A stretch of 64,000 bases of DNA from Kaistella yonginensis (GTDB taxonomy: Bacteria > Bacteroidota > Bacteroidia > Flavobacteriales > Weeksellaceae). A model generated the notes under the pieces. It did no database searches. It was not told where the DNA came from and was given only the letters and a program-made list of their open reading frames with translations. The DNA is taken from positions 124,001-188,000 of the forward strand of contig NZ_JAUFQB010000011.1 of NCBI RefSeq assembly GCF_030409525.1, read 5' to 3'. Both the position numbers and the translations under genes were made by a program. Positions 8,725-17,582 of this stretch are shown here, piece by piece; the stretch's first letter is position 1, and every line of letters starts with the position of its first letter.

Positions 8725-9902
8725 TAATTTTGAGTCATTGTGATTTCTTTTCCGTGCGTTTTTTTAATGATAATCGGAAGTAGGAAAGGAAGATGGGTTG
8801 TTAAATTTGTCAGAACTTCTGAAAGTTTTGAATGTTCTAAAATCATGCCTAAAATTCGGCCATACCATAATCTTTGTTTGAAATTTTTATTCCAGTTTAA
8901 AGAATAATTCTTTTCCATTTCCTGACGGGAAGTTTGGTTTTTTAAAAAATCAATCGTTTGTTCCGAAGCCAGTTTTGCACTGTGAATTGCCATTGCCATT
9001 CCATTTCCACATAAAGGATGTATTAATCCTGCAGTGTCACCCATCATCAAAATATGATCTTCTACATTCTTTTTTTTCTCAAAACAAATCTGACTGATGG
9101 TCAAAGGTTTTTCAAAAACAGAAGTTGCATTTTCTAAAATATTTTTCAAATGTGGGTTTTGAGCGACAACTTTTTCCTGGAACTCTTCAATATTTTTATA
9201 TTTTTTAAAGGATTTAAAACTGGTTAAATAACAGACATTAAGAACATTACTTTCAACTTTCGATACACCGCAATAACCACCTTTAAAATTATGTAAACCC
9301 ACAACATCATCCGGAAAATTTCCTTTGTAATGAGATTTAACGGCTAACCAAGGAGATGTTTGTTCGATGAAACCACGCTTCATTTTCACATCTAAATTGG
9401 AGCGTTTTCCAAACCCACCTAAAACCACTTTCGAGGTCAAAGTTTTTCCGGAAGCCAGCTGAATTTTAAAGAGATCATCTTTAAAATGAACGTTATTGAC
9501 CTGATCTTCGATAATCACGCAATTTTGTGAAAGCGCTTTTAAAAAAAGTGCATGGTCCAAAGTGTACCGGCTGATCCCAAAACCACCGAGTGGAAGTTTG
9601 GTTTCAATGGTTCGTCCGGACTCTGATGAAAATTGTAAAGACTTAATATGAGTGGGTTTTAACTCTTCAATATCGACGTTAAGCCATTTGAAATAGGGTA
9701 GGACTTCATTGGAAATATATTCGCCGCAGACTTTATGTTTTGGGTAAGAATTCTTTTCAATAATAATTACTTTACAACCCTTTTTCGTGAGATGGATCGC
9801 ACTTGTTAAACCTGCCAAACCGCCGCCAATGATAAGAACTTCGGAATCATATTTTGAATCGTCCAATTTTTTATTTAAATGTAGTAATTTTTTAAACCAC
9901 AT
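8724..9902 (-). CDS. FAD-dependent oxidoreductase (geranylgeranyl reductase/hydroxylase type)
   Basis: The 392-residue flavoprotein has an N-terminal FAD-binding GxGxxG (LIIGGGLAGLTSAIHL, residues about 24-39), the HKVCGEYIS segment typical of geranylgeranyl-reductase-like enzymes, and the second FAD motif MMGDTAGLIHPLCGNGMAMA (about 287-306). Relatives hydroxylate aromatic rings or reduce prenyl or enoyl double bonds. As first gene of the cluster it may oxidise the polyketide ring (hydroxylation to a quinol/quinone) or reduce a double bond. The only available Met start (MWFKKLLHLNKK) lies inside a copy of the dispersed CACAAAAG repeat, so the N-terminal few residues are uncertain. Confidence 0.88.
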   Translation of the reverse strand: MWFKKLLHLNKKLDDSKYDSEVLIIGGGLAGLTSAIHLTKKGCKVIIIEKNSYPKHKVCGEYISNEVLPYFKWLNVDIEELKPTHIKSLQFSSESGRTIETKLPLGGFGISRYTLDHALFLKALSQNCVIIEDQVNNVHFKDDLFKIQLASGKTLTSKVVLGGFGKRSNLDVKMKRGFIEQTSPWLAVKSHYKGNFPDDVVGLHNFKGGYCGVSKVESNVLNVCYLTSFKSFKKYKNIEEFQEKVVAQNPHLKNILENATSVFEKPLTISQICFEKKKNVEDHILMMGDTAGLIHPLCGNGMAMAIHSAKLASEQTIDFLKNQTSRQEMEKNYSLNWNKNFKQRLWYGRILGMILEHSKLSEVLTNLTTHLPFLLPIIIKKTHGKEITMTQN

Positions 9903-9916
9903 AAGTCACAAAAGTT
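9893..9916. repeat. Short copy of the CCACA-TAAGTCACAAAAG dispersed repeat; rest of gap has no gene
   Basis: The sequence AAACCACATAAGTCACAAAAGTTTT surrounds the FAD gene start codon and matches the outer arm of the 148-bp element at 7843. The remainder of the gap up to 10125 is AT-rich; I see no supported gene there, and the short plus-strand open frame in it has no protein-like features. Confidence 0.6.
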
Positions 9917-10125
9917 TTATAATAATTCTTCTTTATTTTTAAACACATAAGTTTTAAGTGGAAGAGAGATGCGTGGAAAAGAGCACGTTTATTGTCAATT
10001 TCTCTGGGTAATCTTAATTATCTGAATTCCTTAACCAAAAACTTAATGGTAAATTTTTGCATCATTCTTTTGCAATCTTTTGAATTTCTAAATTTCCATC
10101 CACATTTCTTTTTTTTCTTTTGCGG

Positions 10126-10154
10126 TAAAAAAAACCTTACGTTCCCGCAAGGTT
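10126..10154 (-). terminator. Intrinsic terminator of acs
   Basis: On the minus strand AACCTTGC and GTAAGGTT form a stem around a 6-nt loop (10133-10154), followed by seven Ts (10126-10132). It lies about 60 nt past the acs stop. Confidence 0.8.
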
Positions 10155-10212
10155 CTATAATTAATTGTAAAATTGTAAACATCCATCTTCAGACATCCAT
10201 CATCCAACAATC

Positions 10213-12120
10213 TTAAATTTTCTCATTCTTAATCTCCTCCACAATCTCCGGATTCAAAAGGGTAGAAGTGTCGCCGAAATTTGCAAAATCACCTTCCGCA
10301 ATTTTTCTTAAAATACGTCGCATGATTTTCCCCGAACGGGTTTTTGGCAATGCGGACACAAACTGAATTTTATCCAGCTTCGCAATCGGTCCAATCGTAT
10401 CGGAAATCACATTATTGATTTCTTTTCTTAAATTGTCTCTATCACGATTTTCGCCACTGTCTTTCAACATGACAAAACCATACAGCGCACTTCCTTTCAC
10501 ATCGTGTGGATAACCAACAATCGCAGATTCTGCCACGGCTGGATGTAAATTCACGCTGTCTTCAATAGGTGCAGTTCCCAGATTATGTCCAGAAACAATG
10601 ATCACGTCATCAACCCGACCTGTAATTCTATAGTAGCCAACTTCATCTCTCAAAGCGCCATCTCCGGTGAAATATTTTCCAGGGAAAGCCGTGAAATAAG
10701 TTTCTTTATATCTTTGATGATCACCCCAAATTGTTCTTGCAATTCCAGGCCATGGAAAACGAATACATAGATTTCCATCGACTTGATTTCCGGTGATTTC
10801 ATTTCTTTTATCATCCATTAACACGGGCTGAATTCCCGGCAAAGGCAAAGTTGCGTAGGTCGGTTTCGTTGGGGTGATAAATGGCAATGGTGAAATCATA
10901 ATTCCTCCGGTTTCCGTTTGCCACCAAGTATCCACAATGGGGCATTTTTTCTTACCAACATGATCATTATACCAATGCCACGCTTCATCGTTGATCGGTT
11001 CACCTACGGACCCTATGACTCGTAAACTCGACAAATCATGTTTCTCTACCCATTCGTAAGATTCTTTTGCCAAGGCACGAATTGCAGTTGGAGCCGTGTA
11101 AAATTGAGTGACTTTATGTTTTTCAATCACTTCCCAAAAACGATCTGGTTCAGGATACGTTGGAACTCCTTCAAAAATGACGGTCGTTGCGCCATTCGCA
11201 AGTGGACCGTACAAAATATAAGAATGTCCTGTAATCCAGCCGATGTCTGCCGTACACCAGTAAATATCGTTCTCTTTATAATTAAAAACATTCTTAAAAG
11301 TATAAGCCGTAAACACCATGAAACCCGCAGTAGTATGCAACATTCCTTTCGGTTTTCCGGTAGAACCTGAGGTGTACAAAATAAACAGCGGATCCTCTGC
11401 ATCCATGATCACCGAAATAAAATCAGCGGGTGCTTTGTCATACAATGGAGCCAACCAAAGATCACGTCCTTCCTTCATTTTCACTTCGCCACCCGTTCTT
11501 TTCACCACCAAAACTTTTTCCACGGTCGGACATTTTTCAACGGCTTCATCAATGATTCCTTTTAGATCGATCGATTTTGTACCTCTGTAACTTCCATCAG
11601 AACAGATGATCATTTTTGCGCCACAATCGTTTACTCTTGACTCCACAGCGTTTGCAGAAAATCCTGCAAAGATCACCGAGTGAATTGCACCCAATCTTGC
11701 ACAAGCCAACATGGTAACTGCTAATTCCGGAATCATCGGCAGATAAATACAAACACGATCGCCTTTCTCTACGCCTAAATCACGCAGCACATTTGCCATT
11801 TTACAAACTTTTGCGTGCAAATCTCTGTAGGAAATATGTTGTGCCTCTTCTTTCGGATCATTCGGTTCAAAGATAATCGCCGTTTTGTCGCCACGTTCAT
11901 TCAAATGCCGATCGATACAGTTTTTGGTGATGTTAAGTTTGGCATTTTTAAACCATTCAATTTTTGCATTTTCCATATCGTAGGAAACCACTTTCGACCA
12001 TCGTTGATACCAGACGAAATTCTCATCGGCTACTTTATCCCAGAATTTTTTCGGGTTTTTAATCGATTTTTTGTACTGTTTAAAATAGTCCGGTAAATCG
12101 TCTATCACGTAATTTTTCAT
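10213..12120 (-). CDS. acs: Acetyl-CoA synthetase (AMP-forming)
   Basis: The 635-residue cytoplasmic ligase activates acetate with ATP and CoA to acetyl-CoA. It shows the N-terminal ACS domain, the phosphate-binding loop YTSGSTGKPKGML (about residues 250-265), the acetate-pocket stretch DTWWQTETGGIMI, TGDGALRDEVGYYRITGRVDDVI near 490, and the acetylatable lysine motif PKTRSGKIMRR near the C-terminus. The length is normal for Acs. It is the last gene of a minus-strand region with PrpE, a CrbS-like kinase, a transporter and a porin, and is separated from PrpE by about 400 nt of repeats. It is probably under the kinase's control, by analogy with the CrbSR acetate-switch systems. Confidence 0.95.
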   Translation of the reverse strand: MKNYVIDDLPDYFKQYKKSIKNPKKFWDKVADENFVWYQRWSKVVSYDMENAKIEWFKNAKLNITKNCIDRHLNERGDKTAIIFEPNDPKEEAQHISYRDLHAKVCKMANVLRDLGVEKGDRVCIYLPMIPELAVTMLACARLGAIHSVIFAGFSANAVESRVNDCGAKMIICSDGSYRGTKSIDLKGIIDEAVEKCPTVEKVLVVKRTGGEVKMKEGRDLWLAPLYDKAPADFISVIMDAEDPLFILYTSGSTGKPKGMLHTTAGFMVFTAYTFKNVFNYKENDIYWCTADIGWITGHSYILYGPLANGATTVIFEGVPTYPEPDRFWEVIEKHKVTQFYTAPTAIRALAKESYEWVEKHDLSSLRVIGSVGEPINDEAWHWYNDHVGKKKCPIVDTWWQTETGGIMISPLPFITPTKPTYATLPLPGIQPVLMDDKRNEITGNQVDGNLCIRFPWPGIARTIWGDHQRYKETYFTAFPGKYFTGDGALRDEVGYYRITGRVDDVIIVSGHNLGTAPIEDSVNLHPAVAESAIVGYPHDVKGSALYGFVMLKDSGENRDRDNLRKEINNVISDTIGPIAKLDKIQFVSALPKTRSGKIMRRILRKIAEGDFANFGDTSTLLNPEIVEEIKNEKI

Positions 12121-12149
12121 AATATTTAATTTTTTTTAATTCTAATTTT

Positions 12150-12250
12150 ATTTAGGAGCCAGGAACCTGCTATCCGCTCATACTCCTCACGCCAAGGTTT
12201 TTCCCAACGCTAGTTCCGGGGTAACCGCTTCTATCAGGGCTAGTTACGAC
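12150..12250. repeat. Dispersed hairpin-type repeat between prpE and acs
   Basis: This stretch is GC-richer than its surroundings and contains the words AGCCAGGAACCTGCTATCCGCT (split at 12157-12178) and CCGCTTCTATCAGGGCTAG (12211-12229) in opposed orientation. That is the layout of the AGCCCTGATAGAAGCGG...GCGGATAGC elements that are common between genes in flavobacteria. No open frame is credible. Assignment to that family is from memory, not from a search. Confidence 0.5.
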
Positions 12251-12300
12251 CCGTTTTATTTATTCCAATTTTGGTTTAAATGTAAATTTATTTTTTTATT

Positions 12301-12355
12301 CATAGATTCATAGGGCTACACCCTATGCTATTGATTTCGCCACTTCGTGGCTGAG
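12301..12355 (+). repeat. Two-hairpin repeat element, copy 1
   Basis: Two perfect hairpins lie 11 nt apart: CATAGGG-CTACA-CCCTATG (12309-12327) and GCCAC-TTC-GTGGC (12339-12351). An inverted copy with the same order, the same 11-nt spacing and compensating loop changes lies at 27771-27813. The rest of the 12120-12525 gap is AT-rich with no gene. Confidence 0.8.
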
Positions 12356-12524
12356 TTAAGAACTTTTAAACTTTGCTGAGTGAAATGCCTTTGCGTCAAT
12401 GTTTTATTTATTTATTTAAGGAATTGGCGAACCTTTCGGTTTGCGTCCGTAATTTTATGCAGTATTATTAATATATTCTTTGCGTCTTTGCGTTAAAAAA
12501 AGTTCCATTAAAAGACACAACAAT

Positions 12525-14426
12525 TTACAAATACTTCTTTTTATATTCATCCATTTTCAACTGCAATTCCTCCACAACACTTTCATCATCAATCGTCGAC
12601 GGCATCTGGTATTCCTTTCCATCCAACATCGTCCGAATTAGTTTTCGTAATATTTTCCCTGAACGCGTTTTTGGTAAACGATGCACCACCAAAGCATTTT
12701 TCATACACGCCACAGCGCCAATTTTTTCCCTTACCAACAAAACGAGGTCTTTTTCCAAAGTTTTTTCATCCACAGCCGAACCTGACTTCAGCACAGCGAT
12801 CGCAAACGGAATTTGACCTTTCAAATCATCATCAATTCCAACCACGCAACATTCTGCAACTTCTTTATGAGCCGCCACAACCTCTTCCATTTCCGCCGTA
12901 GAAAGTCGATGTCCTGCAACATTGATCACATCATCCACTCTGCCGGTCACGAAAACATAACCATCTTCATCCTTAATCGCACCATCACCGGAGAAATAAT
13001 ATCCAGGAAATTTCGCTAGATATCCAAATTTAAAACGCTCCGGATCACCCCAAATTCCCATCATCGCTCCTGGAGCTAAAGGAAGTTTGATGACCAAATA
13101 CCCTTCATGATGTGCTTCCAACTCATAACCTTCTTCACTGAAAATTTTAATATCATAACCCGGAATTGGTTTGCCGGCCGAAGCTCTTTTGATTTTTACG
13201 TCTTCAACTCCCGGCATTAAGCCCAACATTGGCCAACCTGATTCGGTTTGCCACCAGTGGTCGATGGCTGGAACTCCGACAAATTCTTCATACCAATCCA
13301 GCGTAGCAACGTCACATCTTTCACCAGCCAAAAATTGAGTCCTTAAAGAAGATATATCGTATTTTTTTACCAATTTCCCTTCTGGATCTTCTTTTTTAAT
13401 GGCACGAATTGCAGTTGGAGCAGTAAACATGGCGACCACCTTATGTTCTTCAATCACGCGCCAGAATGTTCCTGCATCTGGAGTTCCGATCGGTTTTCCT
13501 TCAAAAATAATCGTTGTATTTCTGTTAATTAATGGACCATAAACCGAATAACTGTGTCCAACTGCCCAACCAATATCGGATGCTGCCCAGAAGGTTTCTC
13601 CTTCGTTAATGCCGTAAATATTCTGCATGGAGAATCTCATCGCCACAGCATGACCACCATGATCTCGCACAACTCCTTTCGGTTTACCGGTCGTTCCAGA
13701 AGTGTACAAAATATACAAAGGATGGGTAGATTCGACAGAAACGCAATCGGTCGGCACTGACTCGGTCATTAACTTTTCAAAATCAACCAAGGAAGAATCG
13801 TTTTTAAAATCAACTCGATTTCCTAATAATTTTCTATCGAAAGCCACGATGTGTTCAGGTTGATGTGTAGACATCGAAACTGCTTCTTTCACAAAAGGCA
13901 AATACGGAATTCTTCTCGAAACTTCCATTCCGGAACTTGCGGTAATAATCGTTTTTGGGTTACAGTCATCAATTCTGATGGCCAATTCCTGTGGAGCAAA
14001 TCCACCAAAAACCACGGAATGCGTAACGCCTAATCTTGCACAAGCCAACATGGCGAAAACCGATTCGGGAATCATCGGCATATAAATAATAGCGGTATCT
14101 CCTTTTTCTAAACCTAACTTTTTTAGTCCACCAGCAAGTTTTGAAACGTGTTCTAAAACTTGACTGTAAGAATATTTAATGATTCTATTCGTGACTGGTG
14201 AATCGTAAATGATTGCTATTTGATCGCCAAAGCCGTCTTTGACATGTTTGTCAACCGCTAAGAAACAGGTGTTCAATTGGCCATCTGCAAACCAAGTTGG
14301 ATAATTTTCGCCGTCATCGGTCAATATTTTTACAGGCTTTTTAAACCAATCAATTTTATCTGCTTGTTCCGCCCAAAATTTCTCTTTGTGAGCAATACTT
14401 TCTTTAAAAATTTGATCTGCATTCAT
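12525..14426 (-). CDS. prpE: Propionyl-CoA synthetase-like acyl-CoA ligase
   Basis: The 633-residue AMP-forming ligase belongs to the Acs superfamily but carries PrpE/ACSS3-type signatures: YTSGTTGKPKGVVRDHGGHA near residue 240 and IDHWWQTESGWPMLG near 390, where Acs has TETGG. The acetylation-lysine motif PKTRSGKILRK is present near residue 590. It would activate propionate or other short-chain acids to acyl-CoA in the cytoplasm. It lies 86 nt downstream of the response regulator and is probably in the same transcript as the sensor kinase. Together with Acs the cell would have two activating enzymes for imported carboxylates. Propionate preference is inferred from the family. Confidence 0.9.
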   Translation of the reverse strand: MNADQIFKESIAHKEKFWAEQADKIDWFKKPVKILTDDGENYPTWFADGQLNTCFLAVDKHVKDGFGDQIAIIYDSPVTNRIIKYSYSQVLEHVSKLAGGLKKLGLEKGDTAIIYMPMIPESVFAMLACARLGVTHSVVFGGFAPQELAIRIDDCNPKTIITASSGMEVSRRIPYLPFVKEAVSMSTHQPEHIVAFDRKLLGNRVDFKNDSSLVDFEKLMTESVPTDCVSVESTHPLYILYTSGTTGKPKGVVRDHGGHAVAMRFSMQNIYGINEGETFWAASDIGWAVGHSYSVYGPLINRNTTIIFEGKPIGTPDAGTFWRVIEEHKVVAMFTAPTAIRAIKKEDPEGKLVKKYDISSLRTQFLAGERCDVATLDWYEEFVGVPAIDHWWQTESGWPMLGLMPGVEDVKIKRASAGKPIPGYDIKIFSEEGYELEAHHEGYLVIKLPLAPGAMMGIWGDPERFKFGYLAKFPGYYFSGDGAIKDEDGYVFVTGRVDDVINVAGHRLSTAEMEEVVAAHKEVAECCVVGIDDDLKGQIPFAIAVLKSGSAVDEKTLEKDLVLLVREKIGAVACMKNALVVHRLPKTRSGKILRKLIRTMLDGKEYQMPSTIDDESVVEELQLKMDEYKKKYL

Positions 14427-14511
14427 GATATTTAGGTTTTAGATAGTGGGTTTTAGGTCTAAAGTCTAAATTCCCAAAATTGAATTTTATTTATTGCTAG
14501 TTATTGAATAC

Positions 14512-14883
14512 TTATTGCTTGTCTGTCAAAAGTTCTTCAACTCTTTCCGTCAGTTTTTTAATGGAATAAGGTTTGGTCACATAGTCGTCGGCACCGAGTT
14601 CCATTCCTTTTTTTATATCTGCTTCGCCCGTTTTAGCGGAGAGTAAAATGACTTTAATGCCGCTCAGGTTTTTATCTTTTTTAATTTCAGCAAGCGTGGT
14701 ATAACCATCGATATTCGGCATCATAATATCGAGTAAAATCATATCGGGAATTTCGTTTTTTAACAGTTCTAAAACTTCAGAACCGTCGCGCGCAATAAAA
14801 ACCTCATAACCGGCCTTTTTAAAAGCGTACTCTAAAGTCATGATTATTTTGTGTTCGTCGTCTGCGATGAGTATCTTTTTCAT
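14512..14883 (-). CDS. Receiver-only response regulator
   Basis: The 123-residue protein is a single CheY-like receiver domain: acidic pair Asp8-Asp9, phosphoacceptor Asp52 in MILLDIMMP, the conserved Ser/Thr in LLSAKTG and the lysine in VTKPYS. There is no DNA-binding or enzymatic output domain, unlike CrbR of gammaproteobacteria, which carries a LuxR-type helix-turn-helix. It begins 14 nt after the SLC5-type sensor kinase, so the two are a pair. Its output must be through protein contact, for instance with a phosphotransfer partner or a target enzyme; this is inference. Confidence 0.92.
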   Translation of the reverse strand: MKKILIADDEHKIIMTLEYAFKKAGYEVFIARDGSEVLELLKNEIPDMILLDIMMPNIDGYTTLAEIKKDKNLSGIKVILLSAKTGEADIKKGMELGADDYVTKPYSIKKLTERVEELLTDKQ

Positions 14884-14897
14884 ATCTCTTTTATAAT

Positions 14898-17582
14898 CTA
14901 GTTTTCTGTAATTTTTACAGATTTGTTTTCATTAATCGGTAAATAAATCTCAAATGTTACCCCGATCTCTTTGTTTTTAACTTCGATATCGCCCTGCTGG
15001 GCAATCATTATTTTTTTACAAATGGCTAAACCAAGTCCGCTACCAACTGGTTTTCGGAGATTTTGATTTTTCGATTGATAAAATTTTTCGAATATAAATT
15101 CTAAATCTTCTTCTGGAATGGTCTTTCCGGTATTAAATATTGAGATTTTTAATTGATCGTCTTTCTGCTGAAATTTAATTTGAATCATTCCTTGGTCGTT
15201 GGTAAATTTCAAAGCATTTCCCAAGATATTTTGAAAAACCTGAATCATTCGCTGTTCGTCATATTCAAAGATTTCACGTTCTAAAAGGTGAACTTCAGAA
15301 TGGTGAAGATTTCTTTTTTCAAACAGATGACTTAACGGTTTTAAGGCTTTATGAAAGGTTTGCACAATATTATTTTCCTTGATATTTAATGAAATGGTAC
15401 CCGTTTCTAATTTATCCAAATACAGTATATCATTAATAATTTCCGATAATCGGTCGGACTCTGAAATGATATTTTCCAGAAAATCCTTTTTCAGTTCTGC
15501 CGGCATATCTTCATCATCAAGCAGGATTTCACCCGTGGCACGAATGGCCGTAAGTGGTGTGCGAAGTTCGTGGGCAACACTGTCTAGAAATTCATCTTTT
15601 TGCTGATCTTTTACAATTAAATGTTGGTTTGCGTTTTGAAGCTCATCAGATAACTTTAATAATTGATGAGACTGTTCGCTCAACTGTTTATTGATGGTAA
15701 TGTTTTCTTTGGATTCTTCTAAAATTTTCAAAACTTCTGGCAGCGAAATTTTATCTTCTTGAGCGACCCCTTCAATTAAAATTTTTGCTGATGCTGTACC
15801 GATTCGTCCGCTTAAAAGGTTTTCGGAAAATTTGATGAATCTAGAATCCGCTGTGTCACTATCATCGGTAATTTTGTATTTTAAATTAAAGATTTTAAGT
15901 GCTTGCTCGGTTTTTTTCTCTCCTAAAAAACGAACTAATATTTTTTGAATATCAGAAACATGGGCCGTACCTTTCCAAATGTAGGCATTCTCATGGTTTT
16001 GAATATAATCGTTGATGTCGACATAAATTTCCGCATAATTTCTCTCGCGATAATCAGACAAGGTATTCGTAGAAATGAGCGTAAACAAAAGCCCATTGAC
16101 GAAAATACTCCAGAAAAAAATCTGCGGGATTGGTGCTAGATAAGGGATATTAAAAAAGCTAAAATAACCGCTGTTGTAGAAATTGCTTTGCTGAAAACTG
16201 TCAGAAAAACTTGGTAAAACCAATCCCAAATAACAAATGAGTACGCCTGAAATAATCCCTATGACAGATCCCAAATAGGTGCCACGGCGCCAGAAAATAG
16301 CCCCGAAAAATGAAGGAGATAATTGCGCAATTAAGACAAAAGAAACCAAGCCAATGCTGTATAAACTTTTGCCCAAAATTAAATATTTATAGAAGATAAA
16401 ACTTGTTAGAATAAGCAAGAAAATATTTATTTTCCTAATATTCACAATGTTTTTAGTATTGTCTGTTTCTGAACTGAATTTGAATTTATCGAGCCAGCCA
16501 TAGGGAATGATGATATTATTTGAAAGCATAATAGACAATGAAATACTCGAAATAATAATCATCGAAATACTGGCACTTAAACCGCCGAAAAAAACCATGG
16601 CTGCAATCACTGTGTTTCCAAATTTCTGTGGAATTAAAATGGAGTAGAGCTCTGGGTTTACATTTTCGCCGAAGAATAAAATTTTCCCGCCCCAAGCAAT
16701 GGGGAAAACGAAGAGATTAAAAATTAAAAGGTATAGCGGAAAAAGCCAAATTGCCGTTTTGATGTGTTTTTCTTTACGATTTTCGATAATCGCAGTATGA
16801 AATTGCCGGGGTAAAAGAAAAATCGCTGACATTGAAAGCATCGAAAGCAGGAACCAATTGAAACCACCTTCTAATCCATTAAATGTATTTTTTGAGGCGA
16901 AATCAGGGAGTTTTTCTGCTTGGCTGTAAATATCATCAAAACCATTAAAAACGCCGTAAACCACGAATATGCCAAGGATGATAAAGAAGATTAATTTTAA
17001 AAAACTTTCAACTGCGACTGCAGAGATAATTCCTAATCTTTTTTCGGAGGCATCCACATATTTTGTGCCGTAATAAGAGGAGAATAAAGCGATGATCAAA
17101 ACAACATAAGTTGCCGAATCAAAAAATACATTGGCTGTTTGATCGGTTTCGGTAATCAGATGAAAAGTTTCTGAAATCGCCTTGATCTGCAAACCGATGT
17201 ATGGTATAATTGCAAACATACAAACCACTGCTATAAGTGCGCTAAGCGAACGGCTGTTGCCATAACGCAAGGAGATAAAATCTGCAATACTGCTGATTTT
17301 ATTGACCCGGGAAATTCGGATAATTTTTGTGTTAATATAAATCCATGCAGGAATAATAATAATGGGTCCGATATAGATTGTCATATATTCTAAACCTTGA
17401 TTTGCAGCTACGCCAATGCTACCGTAGTAGGTCCACGCTGAGCAATAAACTGCGAGTGAAAGTGCATAAACATAGGGATTGTTTACCCAGAAACTACTTT
17501 TTCGTTTCTCTGCGAAATAAGCAATGAAGAATAGAAGTCCCAGATAGACTATAACCAACGCAAAAAGTAAATAACTATTCAT
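14898..17582 (-). CDS. SLC5/SSS-STAC hybrid sensor histidine kinase (CrbS-like)
   Basis: The 894-residue membrane protein starts with a sodium:solute symporter domain of about 13 transmembrane segments (residues 1-505). A STAC-like domain follows (about 542-620, with FSENLLSGRIGTASAKIL), then a coiled-coil linker (627-662), and a DHp/ATPase core with the phosphoacceptor His671 in DSVAHELRTPLTAIR, an N box NILGNALKFTND and a G box GSGLGLAICKK. CrbS proteins have this architecture and govern acs in response to acetate in Vibrio and Pseudomonas. Start choice: ATG at 17582 (MNSYLLFALVIVYLG) rather than the longer frame from 17666, because it overlaps the stop of the upstream small protein (ATGAATAG). 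No PAS domain is evident. Confidence 0.92.
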   Translation of the reverse strand: MNSYLLFALVIVYLGLLFFIAYFAEKRKSSFWVNNPYVYALSLAVYCSAWTYYGSIGVAANQGLEYMTIYIGPIIIIPAWIYINTKIIRISRVNKISSIADFISLRYGNSRSLSALIAVVCMFAIIPYIGLQIKAISETFHLITETDQTANVFFDSATYVVLIIALFSSYYGTKYVDASEKRLGIISAVAVESFLKLIFFIILGIFVVYGVFNGFDDIYSQAEKLPDFASKNTFNGLEGGFNWFLLSMLSMSAIFLLPRQFHTAIIENRKEKHIKTAIWLFPLYLLIFNLFVFPIAWGGKILFFGENVNPELYSILIPQKFGNTVIAAMVFFGGLSASISMIIISSISLSIMLSNNIIIPYGWLDKFKFSSETDNTKNIVNIRKINIFLLILTSFIFYKYLILGKSLYSIGLVSFVLIAQLSPSFFGAIFWRRGTYLGSVIGIISGVLICYLGLVLPSFSDSFQQSNFYNSGYFSFFNIPYLAPIPQIFFWSIFVNGLLFTLISTNTLSDYRERNYAEIYVDINDYIQNHENAYIWKGTAHVSDIQKILVRFLGEKKTEQALKIFNLKYKITDDSDTADSRFIKFSENLLSGRIGTASAKILIEGVAQEDKISLPEVLKILEESKENITINKQLSEQSHQLLKLSDELQNANQHLIVKDQQKDEFLDSVAHELRTPLTAIRATGEILLDDEDMPAELKKDFLENIISESDRLSEIINDILYLDKLETGTISLNIKENNIVQTFHKALKPLSHLFEKRNLHHSEVHLLEREIFEYDEQRMIQVFQNILGNALKFTNDQGMIQIKFQQKDDQLKISIFNTGKTIPEEDLEFIFEKFYQSKNQNLRKPVGSGLGLAICKKIMIAQQGDIEVKNKEIGVTFEIYLPINENKSVKITEN

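Noticed and set aside
3970-9902. Flexirubin/aryl-polyene locus
   Set aside because: Those loci have many more genes (ammonia lyase, acyltransferases, exporters, DarA/DarB). Here a type III PKS is central and none of those genes is present in the window.
9992-10216. 74-codon plus-strand frame in the gap before acs
   Set aside because: It runs through the acs terminator, has phenylalanine runs from T-tracts and no domain; chance frame in AT-rich DNA.
14898-17582. A true sodium:solute transporter gene
   Set aside because: The SLC5-like part is followed by STAC, DHp and HATPase domains, so it is a sensor kinase; transport activity is possible but not supported.
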